The notes: generated from the letters alone by a model not told the origin. A stretch of DNA of 64,000 bases from Coprinellus micaceus (GCA_951394405.1 OX596336.1:186001-250000); one strand, 5' to 3'; shown: positions 10,679 through 23,290, numbered from the stretch's first letter. Made by a program: numbers and translations.

Positions 10679-12458
10679 CTAGACAACCTCATGAACGCGG
10701 TCCGAGATACGGTTGCGAATCAGATAGCCGAGGGAGACCGCATAGCTTGGGGTCGTACCGCCGGGGAGCGCGGGCGCGACAAACTCTTGCCAGTATTCGT
10801 TATTCATGAGACCGTCGGCGTCGGAGCTGGCGATCGTAAAGATTCTGGTATCGGGAGGGAGCTGGACGACGACGCCGTTAGAAAGGGTGATGCTTGTGAC
10901 AGCCGCCCCATTGTTAGCATTGCTGGTGGCAGCGTGGTTACCCCCGACGATGGTGACGTTGGAAGCGGCATTGTTGGTGGCGTTAGGGGCGGGACCAGCG
11001 ACGTTATTGGCGGAGTCATGGATGCTGGAGACGCTGCCAACGTTGCCTCCGACGGCACCAGTGTCGAGACCGGTGGAGGTAGCAACTCCCGTGGAGGGAC
11101 CAGTCGCCGTGGGGGGAGCCAAGTCCTGGAGGTCATCACCGGGGGTGGCGAGGGCTGTGGTGTTGAAGCTGGACGTGCCGCTTTTACCCTTCCCGAAGGT
11201 AAGAGTCTTCATCGCGTCCTTTGCCTGAAGGCGGATGTATTGCATGGAAAATCGCGCAGGGAACCTAGACTGTTCGCGACGCGAACGTGCTTCCAAATTG
11301 GCAATTGCGGTGCGCTTGCGCCCCGAGGGCTCGGAGAGCGGAGCGGGTTCACCGAAGCCTTCGACAGAGCTTTGAACGGAGGGCTGGGCGCTTCGAGCGG
11401 AGTGGTCGGCGGTGCCTTGAACGGAGGAGACGGAGGACTGAGCGGCTTCAGAGGAGTTGTCTGGGGCGGAGGGCTGGGCAGCTTCAAAGCAGTTGCCTTG
11501 GACGGAGGTCTGACCGCCTTCGCCGTCTGCGTTGCCAGGGCCGGCCTGAGGAACTAAAGGAGAGGCTGGCGTATCAAGGTGGGGAACAACAGACGTGTTG
11601 ATCCCAAACTGCGAGAGGATCGCTGGGACGGAGATGTCGGTGAGAGAAATATCCAAATCGACGAGAACGGGCATGCGGATTGCGCGGCGCAAATTGTAGA
11701 TCATGAAGTAAAGGGTGAGGGGTGTGGGGGCACCACGGAAGCGCGGGTCGTAGTACCAGATAGCGGCGCTAATCCTATCGTCAGGGCCCATAAGAGAGGC
11801 GCAAAAGGGTATAACTTACAGTGCAATAGCCAGGACAACGTTCGGCTCCTCGGCAGCATCCTCACAGATGAAGAAGTGCTTCCTCAAGAGAGACCCGCCA
11901 ACAAGGAACTGGGCACCTTGGGTTACCATCGCGCCCCCGGCCTCTTCAGCGCCTTCAATGAGGAGGGGTAGGTTGAATGCGGAATCGAGCCAAGCGACAC
12001 TCTCGATACCCAGCGCCTCCTATCGAACGGCGTCAACACAAGATTACGAACAGATCTGTGGGCGAAGACTTACGATGAGGATTTGGAGGGCTAGAGTTGC
12101 ATCGCTCAACAAGATCTGGGCCTCATACGCGGAGGTTTCGGTGGGGACGGGAACAACGAAGAGAGATGGGAGGCTAGAGGTAGGTGACGCCCTACGCTTG
12201 CCACGTCGAATCCCTTTCACGGTGGATTCGTCGTCTATGCTATCATCGTCGAAGTCGTCGTGCTCATTCGATCTTGTTTCGACGACGGAGGAGGCTCCAC
12301 CTTCGACTTGAGGGGTACGCTGTGGTAGGGAATGAATAGAGGGATGCGTCAATTTTGCTGTTGCGACGAACCTGGTCGTGGGAACCCGATGGGGCGGCAA
12401 GGCCGGTCGGCCGAGCCGGGGCTGGGCCGGAGCCAGAGGGCGCTTGAGTGTTGCTCAT
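10679..12458 (-). CDS. Conserved-looking 542-aa protein, family unknown
   Basis: Four exons (12458-12372, 12319-12074, 12019-11820, 11774-10679) join in frame across introns of 52, 54 and 45 bp. The N-terminus is Ser/Pro/Ala-rich. It is followed by an acidic patch (HDDFDDDSIDD) and a basic patch (RRGKRR). Residues about 110-240 form the folded-looking core, with FLVGGSLLRKHFFI and AIWYYDPRFRG segments. After that come a Gln/Ser/Ala-rich linker with loosely repeated EAAQ/SVQ units and an Asn/Ala/Gly-rich region with many possible N-glycosylation sites. There is no obvious signal peptide; the weakly hydrophobic LYFMIYNL stretch is too short to call as a membrane helix. The clean exon phases argue for a working gene. 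I do not recognise the family. The overlapping plus-strand frame at 10658-11557 is its shadow. Confidence 0.75.
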
Positions 12459-15400
12459 ACTGTAGAGGCGGTTTGGACGATGGGATTGGAAAGCTAAGAA
12501 GGGAGTGGGATGTTGTATTCAGGGTCTCCTTGGGGCAGTAGACTTTATAGATTTCTCATCAGAGAACAAGGGCGGCGCTTCAACTCGAAATCGACCTTTT
12601 TTTGACCTTCGACCCAATATTCACGTTTTCACGAGCTGCGGGAACTTTGACTCAGAACCCGGGAGGTTGTCCCTAAATGTTCACCTCCACATTGGGACTG
12701 AACCCTGGAAAGGACGCTGTCAAACCGCCTAATTTACAAGTCACCGTCCCTTGCGAATGCCATTGGCTCTATTTTCGCAGAACGGATACGTGCTTTAGCG
12801 CCGGTGTGCGCAGCAGGCGAGTGTCTGCCTGGAGGCATGGATCCGGTACGTCCTCGAGGTTTCTGAGGTCCAGAGGATATTATTCTCGTGTTGTGATAAG
12901 CGTCTCGCACCCATGAGCAACATTTTCCCCGTTCTCAGATTTCGGCCAACCAACAGACCATGGCTCGCGAACCGCGGTGATTGTATTGTACTCGTAGTTC
13001 GCATGTACCGCAGGATGCACAGCCTATAACTGCCCTCGCCTAGAAGTGAGACGTAATGCACATAGCGGCACCCCGTCGTGTTCTTCCCGTGTGGTACCAG
13101 TGCGCAGGAACGGTGACAGCCAGAATTATCAGCGTCCTTTGCCAATGTCGTAACATACTCAATCGATGGGTAATGAGGTTGTAGATCGCGCTCGTACTAC
13201 CCCAGGTAAAACGAGGACTCGTCTGATTGGCCATGAGATCCCGGGTGGCCCTTTGTCAATTCAATCTATGGGCGCTCGCCGAGCCCTCAGCAGGTCTTCC
13301 TTCGGGAAGGATAACCGAGGAGCCCTGCAGGCGCAGACAATTAATGAATGATGAATGGTATTCATACGGGGTGCCTCATAAAGCTTTAATTGCTTCGGGA
13401 GGCAGTGAACTGGGCGCCGAAATTCCATTCGCGAACACGCGTAGACCACGAGCGCCAATCATATCCCGGGCCGACGATTCCCCACCCTGTATCTGGGTGG
13501 GATCTTTCGCCTTCACCCACTCACGCGGGCACGAATCTAGGTGCCACATTCACAGGAGCTCTGGACCTATATCAAATCGGGCAGGAGAAAAAATTCTTCT
13601 GGAATCATCTCATCTCCGTTATCAGTCCCTGAGAGGACGACGGGAGAGGATCATAAACATTAAACCTTACAATTCACGATCGGACTTTCACGCTTGTGTC
13701 TCAGGTATTCAAGATGTCCGGACTGCGCTTAAGGGTTAGGGGCGTGTTCCCAGCGCACGCCGAGAACGAGGGCGGCGGGACTTCCGAAACGGTAGGGCCA
13801 CTGCGACACGGCAGTGGCTTGCCACAAGCTGACGGACGGTGCCTGCGCCCTCTAAATCACACCGCTTCGTAGTCAACTCGTTCAAGAGCCCTGACGCCCC
13901 GGCGCTTTGCGCTCGGCCGATACTCTATTCGAATCGCAAATTGGCTCTTCTGAGACCACTCCAAGGCCGGGCTATCGATCAAAAAATGGAAGAAGGCGGT
14001 GGATGCCTGAGGCGCTGGGGAGGTGAGCTAGCTGGGCATTGATCGAGGCGCTCACGGTTGTGTTGTTGTATTGCGTGCACCTTCAAGCTGTTCGGAGTGG
14101 CGAGAGGATAGAGGGCGGGAGTCAGCGTCGTTCAATGAGGGGAGCGAGAGTATATGACTCATACGGCCACATTGCACAAAGCCAAAAACGAGATGCCGAG
14201 GCAAAAGACGAAGCATATGGAGAGGGAGGAAGGCACCTGAGATACAAGAGCTGCTTACCGGATAGGCATACTGAGTGGAAGGAGGTTGAGGGTCTTGCTC
14301 TGAGAAGTTACGCCCATGATTGAGAAGATCAGGACGATTAGACTCGTCAAGGCAAAAGCTGTTCCCGCTCAGCGGCTATTTGTATGTATTTGCATCTGTG
14401 GGCACCATCCATTAAAGTCACGCTCACCTCGCACGTTTCGGGCATGGTTGTCACTGACAATCTGTCGCCTTCGCCTGCAGTGGGGCCAGAACATTATAGA
14501 ATCCACCCTGGATTCCCCTTGGACCTGCTCAACCCTCCGATGGGCACACTCACGGACGCTTGAGGAGCCTCCCGCCTTGGATGCTCTGCGAACTTGAACC
14601 TGAAAAGGAATAAATGACCCACCCGAAGCCCTTCCTGACTCGATGCGCAGTCCAATTTCCGTGTCTGCTAGCAGGCAGAGGGCTGAAATGGGCTGAAGGC
14701 AGTGTGTAGCATGATGGGGCCACGAGGCAAGGACCCCGACCACTCCGCTAAACGCCAAGCACATCTTTTTTAATTTATTTATTTCTATTCCACCCCATGA
14801 CGACAGTAACCAGACGGGCACCGGAGTCGCGGTGACTTATCGATGACATCACTAAATCCGAGACGGGCATATTAATGTGAACTAGAATATGAGGTAGAGT
14901 GGTGACCTCTGGGGTGGGTGGAAAATCGACGGTTTATCTAGGGATCCGAAGAGGAGCAGGTCTCGTCCTCGAACTCTTTCGCTCATTCGAGTCCCTAAAG
15001 CGGCAAATTTCGTTAGATCTAAGTGCCCCGACGTGGATACAGTGAGGGACCCGGACCCCATCGATCTCCTTCCACGGCTCTCATTCCTAACTTCCGCCGC
15101 CCTGGTTTTCACTGGCTAGGCCCGGGCCCTCGCAGCCCGCGTTGTTTGCGCGGGCACGAGGCCTCCAACAATATATCTATATTTCATTTCGGTGCACCTC
15201 CTTTCCTCCGGGAGCCCGAGCCAGGCATGCATGTAGCCGCCCTCCAAACTCCAGCGGAAGTCATTTTCGTGACGATGCATTTGAGGAACCCCTCCTTGGA
15301 CCGGCGAGAAGCAGGGCCATGCACTGCAATCACGGAGGGTACAGCGCTTAGGGCCATGCGAAGGTCCATTTCAAGCGAGTCGAAACGCAACTAGCCTACA

Positions 15401-16136
15401 ACACCAGATCGCCGAGCTGCCGAACTTCATCAATCAACCTATCGCCAAGCACTGATGGTAGGGAACCTAGCAGCAGAAATTCGTGAAGTCTCTTTATAAT
15501 CTTTGAATGCCCTCAAACCTCCCTCAGGCTCATCGTACACCATATTCCTTTCGAATTGTATTACCCATGGTGGCTTTCTAAAGCTATTGACCCTGTTCAA
15601 TTTGTTCCATTGCAGGAGCACTACTACGCAGCCTCTGGTACCAATTTGAAATCTCGTGAAATGGCGATACAGCTGAGTTCAAACTTGGCTCGAATTCCTG
15701 GTGGTTACATGCAGTGGCGTGATATCGGCGGTGTATTTCTGAGAAGCAACAAAACCCAGGGTATTCCAGAATGGGTGATTTTGGATCATGAAAACATCTG
15801 CATTCTTTATGGCCTATGTACGAGTTGCCGGGGGATTGGCGGCGAGGAATGGAGAATTTGTGGCATAAAAGAGACGAGTTCTTCGAGGGACGGCTTCATC
15901 GAAGTTGCTACCCTCGTGTCCCGAGCGTTTCTTGACGGCGCCTCAAACTCGCTTAGGCCCTATTGAATTCTCAACCGAGATTCTCAGGGTGCGATACGGC
16001 TGTCTACGGCCACTGCCGGTTGCACGTTGCACCCCATCACAGCCTCTCACTTGTCACCATTGGCAAGGGTTCCAAGCTTCATCAGCAGTGAAATACAATC
16101 CTTTGTCCCTCTTCAGCCCACTCCCACCCCAGGAAA
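12459..16136. other. 3.7-kb gene-poor stretch
   Basis: No exon chain with consistent phases or known motif was found. A 136-aa frame at 15556-15966 (plus) is the most protein-like piece but has no recognisable domain and no start context. It may be a gene relic. Confidence 0.4.
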
Positions 16137-16891
16137 ATGCTCGGGTTCGACTTTACCAACCGCCGTCGTGCTGCCTTGCCTGGCATGTCCCGCCTGGTGA
16201 CATCCAAGCTTCCAACAATCAAAAGGTGAGCGCTCGTCGGTACCTCCCAGTGGTCCCCTGAACTCACCTACCTACCCTAGACGCAAAGTACTCAATGCTG
16301 CCCGAGAGTTAAAGATGCAGAAATCAGGTTACAATCCCTCAAATTCAACCTGTGAGTGCGTGAAATGCCACCACCACAAAACCGAAGCGCAAGACACATT
16401 CGAAAACGTCGCCACCGTCATAGGTATATACAAACTTGCCCACCATTGGGTGCGTGTCGTCAAATCGGACCCCCATGCCACACCTGAGCAGATCATGGAG
16501 AGAGAACAAGACCTGGAGGACGCCGAGGGTATGCTCGGGGAATTGATAGATGGGATTGAAAAGCTTTCCCCAGCCTCCAGACAGCAGCTCACTATTCTCT
16601 TCGATGAAATGAAGATTCTGGGTGTGTCAAATCTTTCTCCCTATGAAGAGCCCACGCTGATGTTCGAGGATGCTAGCTGTCGAGCGCGGTTTGGCGGTTG
16701 GACGTCGATCTTCCTATTATGAAGGCTATGAGGACGAGGACTCGCCTGTGTCTGACCCACCGTCACCCGAAGGCATGGGTGCATCGGGCTTCCGTGGGCC
16801 TTTTTATCACGAAGACGATGACGAGCCTGTCTCTGATCCACCGTCACCTCAAGGCGGACCCTTGTCCGTCGGCATCATGATATGTGTCTGA
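16137..16891 (+). CDS. 214-aa protein with CxCxxC motif and repeated SDPPSP tail, family unknown
   Basis: Exons 16137-16225, 16281-16621 and 16677-16891 are joined across two 55-bp GT-AG introns. The ATG at 16137 opens a basic N-terminus (FTNRRRAALPG, then KRRKVLNAARELK). Near residue 55 is CECVKCHHHK, a possible metal site. A helical, charged middle follows (EQIMEREQDLEDAEGMLGEL, then SRQQLTILFDEM). The acidic tail carries two copies of a unit ending VSDPPSP(E/Q)G, near residues 158-170 and 188-202, so the tail arose by internal duplication. The 3' splice choice is supported because it links SRQQLTILFDEM in phase to the repeat-bearing tail. A frameshifted relative lies in both repeat arms. 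Function unknown; not a family I can name. Confidence 0.7.
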
Positions 16892-18407
16892 ACGGACAGG
16901 GGTTTCCTATCTACCCCTTGCTTCAAGTCATGAGCGTGGTCGACAACATCGACGCCCTCCCGCTTATATATTGTACCGCCCTCTCGTGTACACACGACGC
17001 ATGTACTATGTTCGTTTCACTCTGTTTAGTAGACTTCCCTTTTCTAACGGTTTCGTGTAGTTATATTCCCCCCTCACCCGATTGGGCTCTGCCTGAATGC
17101 AGGCTGTATCTATTCTATACTCTTGACATTGTACTCGAGTCCCTATTTACTCGATTTCTTCTCTAATTTTGATGGTAGTCCCGAACTCTGCAATGCGTCC
17201 ACCCTTCAACATAGCCTTCCAGCTTCAGAGTGCGTGAGAACAGATCCATGGATCGCAATCATTCATATCAACGTCACGGTGTGCAGGATTGGGTGGATTG
17301 GAAGTAGGCCAGGTCGCGCGGAGCGACGAACAGTATCCCAGTCACGCCGCAGTTGTCTGCGGGTATCGCGAGTGACTCCAGTCTCCCAAAGACGCGGTTC
17401 TGCCCTGATTTTCCTCTACAGGCGTAGTTGGCTCATGATCCTCTCTCCAAGGGAGCATAATGGTCGCCTTTGGAACTACATCCATTCGCTCGCAGCCGTT
17501 ACCGACGCTTAATTGGGACCAGGTACAACCTGAGGCCCTGGGCCGACCCGAAGTGAATGTATCTAAGGAGGGCCATAGTTCAGGACACGAAGGCACACAT
17601 CCAAACGTCAGGACGATCGAATGGCGCCTAAGCCCCGATACTACCGCATGGCAACCTTCATCCACACCACCTACCACCTCAAACCTTGGCACTGAAGTCT
17701 AAGCTGACTAGACAATCGTGAAGCGTTTTTAAATAGTGAGGGCGGTACGTCGTACTCCGATGAGTCCGTGCTCTCGACCCACTCATTTAGACCTTTACCC
17801 TCACCATTGCATGAACCGTTCACTCCAGCGAGCCTGACAGCTCGAGAGGAGTCCACCCAGCAACCTCGACCTCAAGCTTTGCCTCTATCTCGATTTCTTT
17901 GGCCAGATTACAGGTGAGGCCATCACGATTCGTGTCGGGAACTTCGCTCGCCAAGTTCGCCGCTGATCCCTGACTTCGACGAAAACGTTGGCTTTCACCA
18001 GCGGTTGTACCAGGCTCTTGCACGAACGCGAGGACTGCGGTCTAGTTTGGAGTAGGATCGCATACCTTCCACCTACCGGAGGTGCAACAGGCCCAGTTCT
18101 TTAAAGGTGTGGGTTCATCGTAGGGTACTCGCCGGGCACCAACCTGTCTCCATCGCCCTCTAGCACCTGAGCGTTCGGCGCTCACCAGTCAGGCTGTTCG
18201 TGGAGGATAACCGCGGCCGCATCTCGAAATCATGGATATCACCACTCGATGTCTCAGAGGCATGGGATGTGTGGTACATGGCCGACACGTCCAAGGAAGG
18301 CCTGCCAACAGTAGATAGGTCCGCCTTGCGTTATACAGCGAAGAGGTATACCTGCGAGCCGGGTTTACCTTACGGAAATGAAAGGTTGATGACACACAGG
18401 TTATGGC
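16892..18407. other. Spacer up to the right repeat arm, no gene recognised
   Basis: Unique sequence between the 214-aa gene and the inner end of the right arm. Several short frames are present, none supported. Confidence 0.4.
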
Positions 18408-21353
18408 CTTCTCCCGAGAGGAAAGGCGGGAAGGCTTGGGCAGCGAGGGTTTCCTTTCCCCCCGATCGAGAAATGCGGCCTCATGTACGACCCGCAGTCC
18501 ATCCGTGCTCCTGTGGAGCCAAGGCTTACGACAGGAGGATGCTCAGATTCGGCTGCGCAAATCGTCACCGCACAGCTTCGCAGAGCGCCAATAATTCATC
18601 GAGGAGACTAGGAGAGGGGGTGGGGGATGCTGCTGCACCGAACGTCTCCCCACCATCGTTTGGCTCCTCGACCGATATGTCAAGGATGCCAAGGTCATGG
18701 TCAAGGGCTTTTAGGTGAGATTAATAAACTTAGACTTGCCTCCAGACAGCAGCTCACTATTTTCTTCGATGAGATAGGGACCCTTGGTGCGTCGAACATT
18801 TTCTCCCTACGAAGTGCCCACTCTGATGTCTGGGGGAGCTCAGGTGAGCTCTCAAGCACGGACTGACCGCTACGCCGCGCTTTTCTCGGTTGTTCTATTA
18901 TGAAAACGACGGCAGCCTCTGCTGAGCAGACACTAACAGGATCCCATGCAGCGCCCCCTTGTCATGTACAGCATCGGGTCACGCCACGCCAGTCAGGTAC
19001 ATCAACATCCTCTTGGGTACGCACACACCCTCTATCCATTTCTTTTGTTGTATTGTTACTATGCCTTAATAGCATCCCTTCAATGATCTGACAAATGCGT
19101 CATTCACCTCATCGACCAACCGACGACACCAGCTTCAGCGTGGTGACTGCCTAAATGACACTCACGCATGGGCCAGGACGTCATGTGTGCCGAGTCCTGC
19201 GAATGAGCAACCTACCTGCCTTCGAGCTCCCGGGGCAGGCCAACCGCTATGGAGGTACCCCAAGCTTGGTCGAGTGCAGGCTCACACAGGCCACAGGGAT
19301 GGTCGAGGACATGAAGAGCGCTACTTCCTCATTTCGAGAGTGCGTCAACTACAAGAACGCCAGCGGTACCGTGGCGCACCGCCGTCGCACTTTGACCACC
19401 GCCTTCGGTCCTACCTCCAGTCCCGCCCCATCGACATTCGAAAGATTGACCAGAGCGCCCTATCAGCAAGCAGAATGCGTTATTTTTCAGCCTAGACGAG
19501 GCCATTATGGTGGCGCGTGCTATTCGTAGCCATCGGTGAATGATTTCTGACGTGCGTCGAACAGGAATACGATATATACTTCGAATGCGTCGAGTGCACA
19601 GGCTACGCGAAGATCTCATCCCAGTCGCGAAAGTAGGTGACCACCCTGACATCTCGTGCTGACCCATAGGTCCCGCCTTTCACGGTCTACTACGAGTTTA
19701 TCGGCGAAACGGTAGCAACCGTATTCCCCCATCCCAACCAAACCTTGGACGAGAGGCAGCCAAGCTCGACACCCTCTCAGAAGGGAACTACGGGGGCTGC
19801 GCCCTTAATCACCACGTAGCTCCTCCATGTCAAATTCGCGGACGGTTTCCTCTGACATACAGGGCCCCTCCCCATATCTATTTATCTAAAAGGACCATGC
19901 TGGTGACACCCATGGACAAAGAAGCGTATACCTAGAATCCCTCTGTAACTCGTACATCCCTTAGCATTGCAATTTCCATGTGTCACGCGGTGCGGGCTCT
20001 TGCATCGATTTATCATATACTTAGTATCTTAGTCCAATCCACGTTTCACCGACCCTCCAATGCCAGTTGAACCCACTGAATGCTGAAGTTAGTCATGGCG
20101 TTGTGGCTGAGAGCCACTGCGGTCCGTTCACACGCGCAGGGAACCGCGTCCAGTGCCATCAAACCATGTTGCATCAAGACCACCAACTTCTTCGCAGAGA
20201 CACCCTCACGAGCTCGAGTTCTGGCAGCCGTTCAAGGTGCGTGGTAGAGAGTTCGTTCTCGTCGTTTGGCGTTGCAATGAGTGCATTGGAGGTAGGTATT
20301 GGAGCTGAGAACACCTTACAGGGAAACGCCGGCACTGGATCAGAAGCGGTCGACTGGCTATCGCCCTACCACCCTTCGCCTGAGTTCAAAGGCGACTCGT
20401 AAATCTTCCTCGAACCAGTCATCGACGGCTACAGTCTCTCGTGGTAGGGGCGGATTGCCCAGGAGTCAATGTGTCTGCTATTTGGGAATATCGACGCGGC
20501 CTAACCCCAGAGTCGACATCGGGAGGCGAGAGGAGAGGAACAAGCGACACATCTAGTAACTATAACGATAGCTCGTGGGTGTTAGTCCTCTTCATATTCC
20601 AGAGGCAGACTGAGACTGACAAGGGGATACAAGCTTTGGGAACCAGCCATGAACTTCGCTTTCACCCTCGACCCGCTATCTCCCATGCGGCTACCACTGG
20701 GCATCGAGGATCTACCCCTTCCAGCACTGTCACCGCGAGCATGCAAGTATCTGTCGAAGTACATCGCGGCTCTGCACCCTTTCGAGCACCGATGCAAAGA
20801 CGCTAGGTGACGGTGTTCGAAGGGTGGGTGCGCCTTGTGAGTGATGAGCAGTAGGATTTCCTGGGAGATACTGACTGCGAGATGCAAAGCTTTCGACCGG
20901 TCGGCTTATCCTTCAGAAGCAAGATGCCAATTTTCTTTGGCGGTTCAACCTTCGTTTCGTCTGGTGGCCGCGTGTCGAATTCGAATTCGAATTCGAGTCG
21001 AATCATCCCGCTGCGGTGGCCGACCCATCTAACCCTCGCTCTTCCTAGACCCTCTACGTCCGGAACGCCGACATAGAGATGCGATGGGTCCTAAACTGCT
21101 GCTTTTTATCTCTACCTCGCACATTCCCTTTGTTACCCATACACTTCACGCTTCCCCTCATTCTCTCATTTTCACCTACAACGTTTCCCTTACTATCACC
21201 TTGCCTTCGGCTATATTCACGGCGTTCTATTTATTTACAGTTCTGCGCACTCGGGCGTGCCGTTTGGGTTCCACCAGGAGCATTAGAACCGGTTAACGTC
21301 GTACGCCACCCCCGCCACGGTCAACCCAGTGCAACCTGGTCACTCGTAGGGCT
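18408..21353. repeat. Right arm of the 2.95-kb inverted repeat
   Basis: Mirror image of 1-2946, read here on the plus strand. Sequence right of 21353 has no partner in the window, but the true outer limit cannot be told because the left arm is cut by the window edge. Open frames inside the arm, for example at 19155-19529, 20067-20402 and 20441-20806, resemble no family I know and show no convincing spliced gene. A short frame beginning at 20649 looks protein-like but is isolated. The inner end carries a broken relative of the gene at 16137-16891. Confidence 0.95.
18640..18866 (+). pseudogene. Frameshifted relative of the 214-aa gene
   Basis: A run of about 23 bases coding for the SRQQLTI core is identical to 16575-16597, and similarity continues for about 100 bases on either side. 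Upstream, the frame reading RYVKDAKVMVKG must shift by one base to continue into LLGEINKL and SRQQLT, so the reading frame is broken. Downstream, the SDPPSP tail is absent. It lies 1.8 kb from the intact paralogue on the same strand and is copied in mirror form in the left arm. Confidence 0.6.
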
Positions 21354-21896
21354 TTCGAGCGGGGACGACGCCACCACCTCCACTCAAGCTACATGCCCGT
21401 CTCGCCCATTGACCATGGCAGCCAGTGCTCCTCGTTTTACGATAAGCCATCTTCTGGCAGGTGCGAACACCCTTTTCCCGTCCACCGCCTTTTAATGTGT
21501 GCACGGCCCGGTAGCTCTTCCACATTGTGCTTTCCAACCAAAGCAACCTCCCTGGCAAGGGTCGCGTTCACAATCCCTTGGTTCGGGGTGAGCAACATTC
21601 TGTATATACCGCGTTCCCCGGTTTGACACCATCAGGGTCATTCAAAATTCCTTTGGATGACAAACATCGTCCTTGACAGCCTCTCGTTCTGCTACGTGGG
21701 AGTCGGAGTGACCGTGACGCACAGTGATTGTGAAAGAGTGGCTAACTTGAGACTCCCACCAAACTCAATATTCTGTGTTTCTCTCGTTTTTCCCCAGCAG
21801 CAAGCTCCAGGGACGGCGATAAACCCTCGATCCTCCAGAGCATCCCGGCTTGGTTCATATGTCTACCCCACTCGACTCAAACGAGCCTTCCCGACA
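21354..21896. other. Spacer right of the inverted repeat
   Basis: Unique sequence outside the arm. A few frames cross the arm border; none is convincing. It may hold the promoter of the DUF6533-type gene. Confidence 0.3.
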
Positions 21897-23290
21897 ATGG
21901 TTGATAAATCAAGTGAATTGGGTCGGAGGTTCGTGGACCCTCTTCGACGTGACTCCCGTTGGCTAGGTCTGGATCGTCGTTTGGCTCATCAACCATGTAG
22001 CCACTTGCATGACATCGCTTTTGTACGCCCACGCAACCACGTTGGAGGCAGAGGTGGGCAGTGATACCTCCCCAGTACTTGTTGGTCTCATCCTCTCCCT
22101 TCCCTTCATAGGTTCCCCGCGTCTGGACGTGCGTACGGCGATGGCGACCGGTCTACTCTAAACCACCAATCCCCTAAAAAAAAGTTCCAGCGCTCGGTTT
22201 TCCGTGGCAAAGTCGTTGTTTCTGATTAACCGATACTTGGTCGCAGCCGTCCTCCTGTAAGTTCCTTAGATCCCCCTACACCCCACTCACGAGGCTCAGC
22301 CCGACTGACAACGTCGGCTTGACGTTTTGGCTGAAGGTATAACTGTATATCCGCATCGACACCATTCGAAACCGCTGCCGTAGGTCGTATCTTGAACGGG
22401 CTCATTCCGTACTGAAACATCCCGCTTTCTAGGCGTTTGTTCCCTTAGTCTTGCGGCGAGGTGTCCTTGTCTAACGTTTATGCCACTAGCTGTGTCTCGC
22501 ATGCACGCTGGATTGTCATGTCAGTCCTTTCAGAGGTCCTAGTGTCTTCTCACCCATCTGATTTGCAAGCGGCCTCGCTTGGCTCCAATCCAGCGGCCTC
22601 GTCATATCCACCCTCTCTGTCCAAGGTGTGCGCTTCCATTGAACATACCCTTTCCGCTTCCTCCTTGAAGCCGACATTGACTACCACAGGGGTCCTGGTC
22701 ATGCGTATATGGGCATTACGTTCGTGACTTTCTTCTGTTTCACCTGTTCTCCCCCAGTAACCTCCTCTCCTTCTCTGGCAGACCGAGATGATAAGGCACG
22801 TTATTTTACATTGAGAGTACCTTCCCTGTCTAACACCTTCGTTGCAGGCTGTCCTCGCTGCAACATACGCCACCTACGTTAGTGGGTATCATACCCCTTC
22901 TTCCCGCCGCACGTACTTGCGCTGATTGAAACCACCAGGCGGCGCCATTACCTGCGTAGTGCTCACCGTCATGACGCTGACGGACGGCCCGCGAAACGGT
23001 AAGCCTCCCTCCCGCCTGACCCCAAGTCTGAAGCGACTCTGATCCTATTCGTGCAGCCGAACAACCGTCGGTGGACTCCGCGCTTTCCTTTCGCCAGTGC
23101 TATACGCTGCGGAAATCCGCGTTTCTGTCCGGCTTCTGGTGCGTTAGTATCCATCGCTCGACGAGGAGGTCTAAAAGATGTGGTGATAGGATCTGTGGCA
23201 TTCTGGTCGAAACGACTTTGTTCAGCGTGGCGATGGCTTGCCTTCTGTGGTGGCGGAGAAACAGGCTGCCTATTCCGAAGCTCATAAGAT
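21897..23290 (+). CDS. DUF6533-type fungal membrane protein, possibly decayed
   Basis: Recognised from spliced fragments. The piece around 21990-22050 reads TSLLYAHATTLEAE. After an intron it reads VPRVWT, and after another it reads RFSVAKSLFLINRYL at about 22193-22255. This is the typical start of DUF6533 proteins, where a membrane helix is followed by an acidic turn and then a LFLINRY helix. Further pieces fit later membrane segments, such as RWIVMSVLSE near 22505 and VLVMRIWAL near 22697. I could not join all exons with consistent phases, and the start at 21897 and the end are guesses. The gene may be multi-exon and intact, or a relic. These basidiomycete proteins have several membrane helices and no known function. 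Confidence 0.45.

Noticed and set aside
10658..11557. Long plus-strand frame of 299 aa, Gly/Val-rich
   Set aside because: It lies antisense to the four-exon 542-aa gene and is a shadow of its Ala/Ser/Thr-rich coding sequence; it has no intron or domain support.
19155..20806. Several 60-124-aa frames duplicated in both repeat arms
   Set aside because: Being present twice reflects the inverted repeat, not conservation; no domain, splice pattern or start context supports them.
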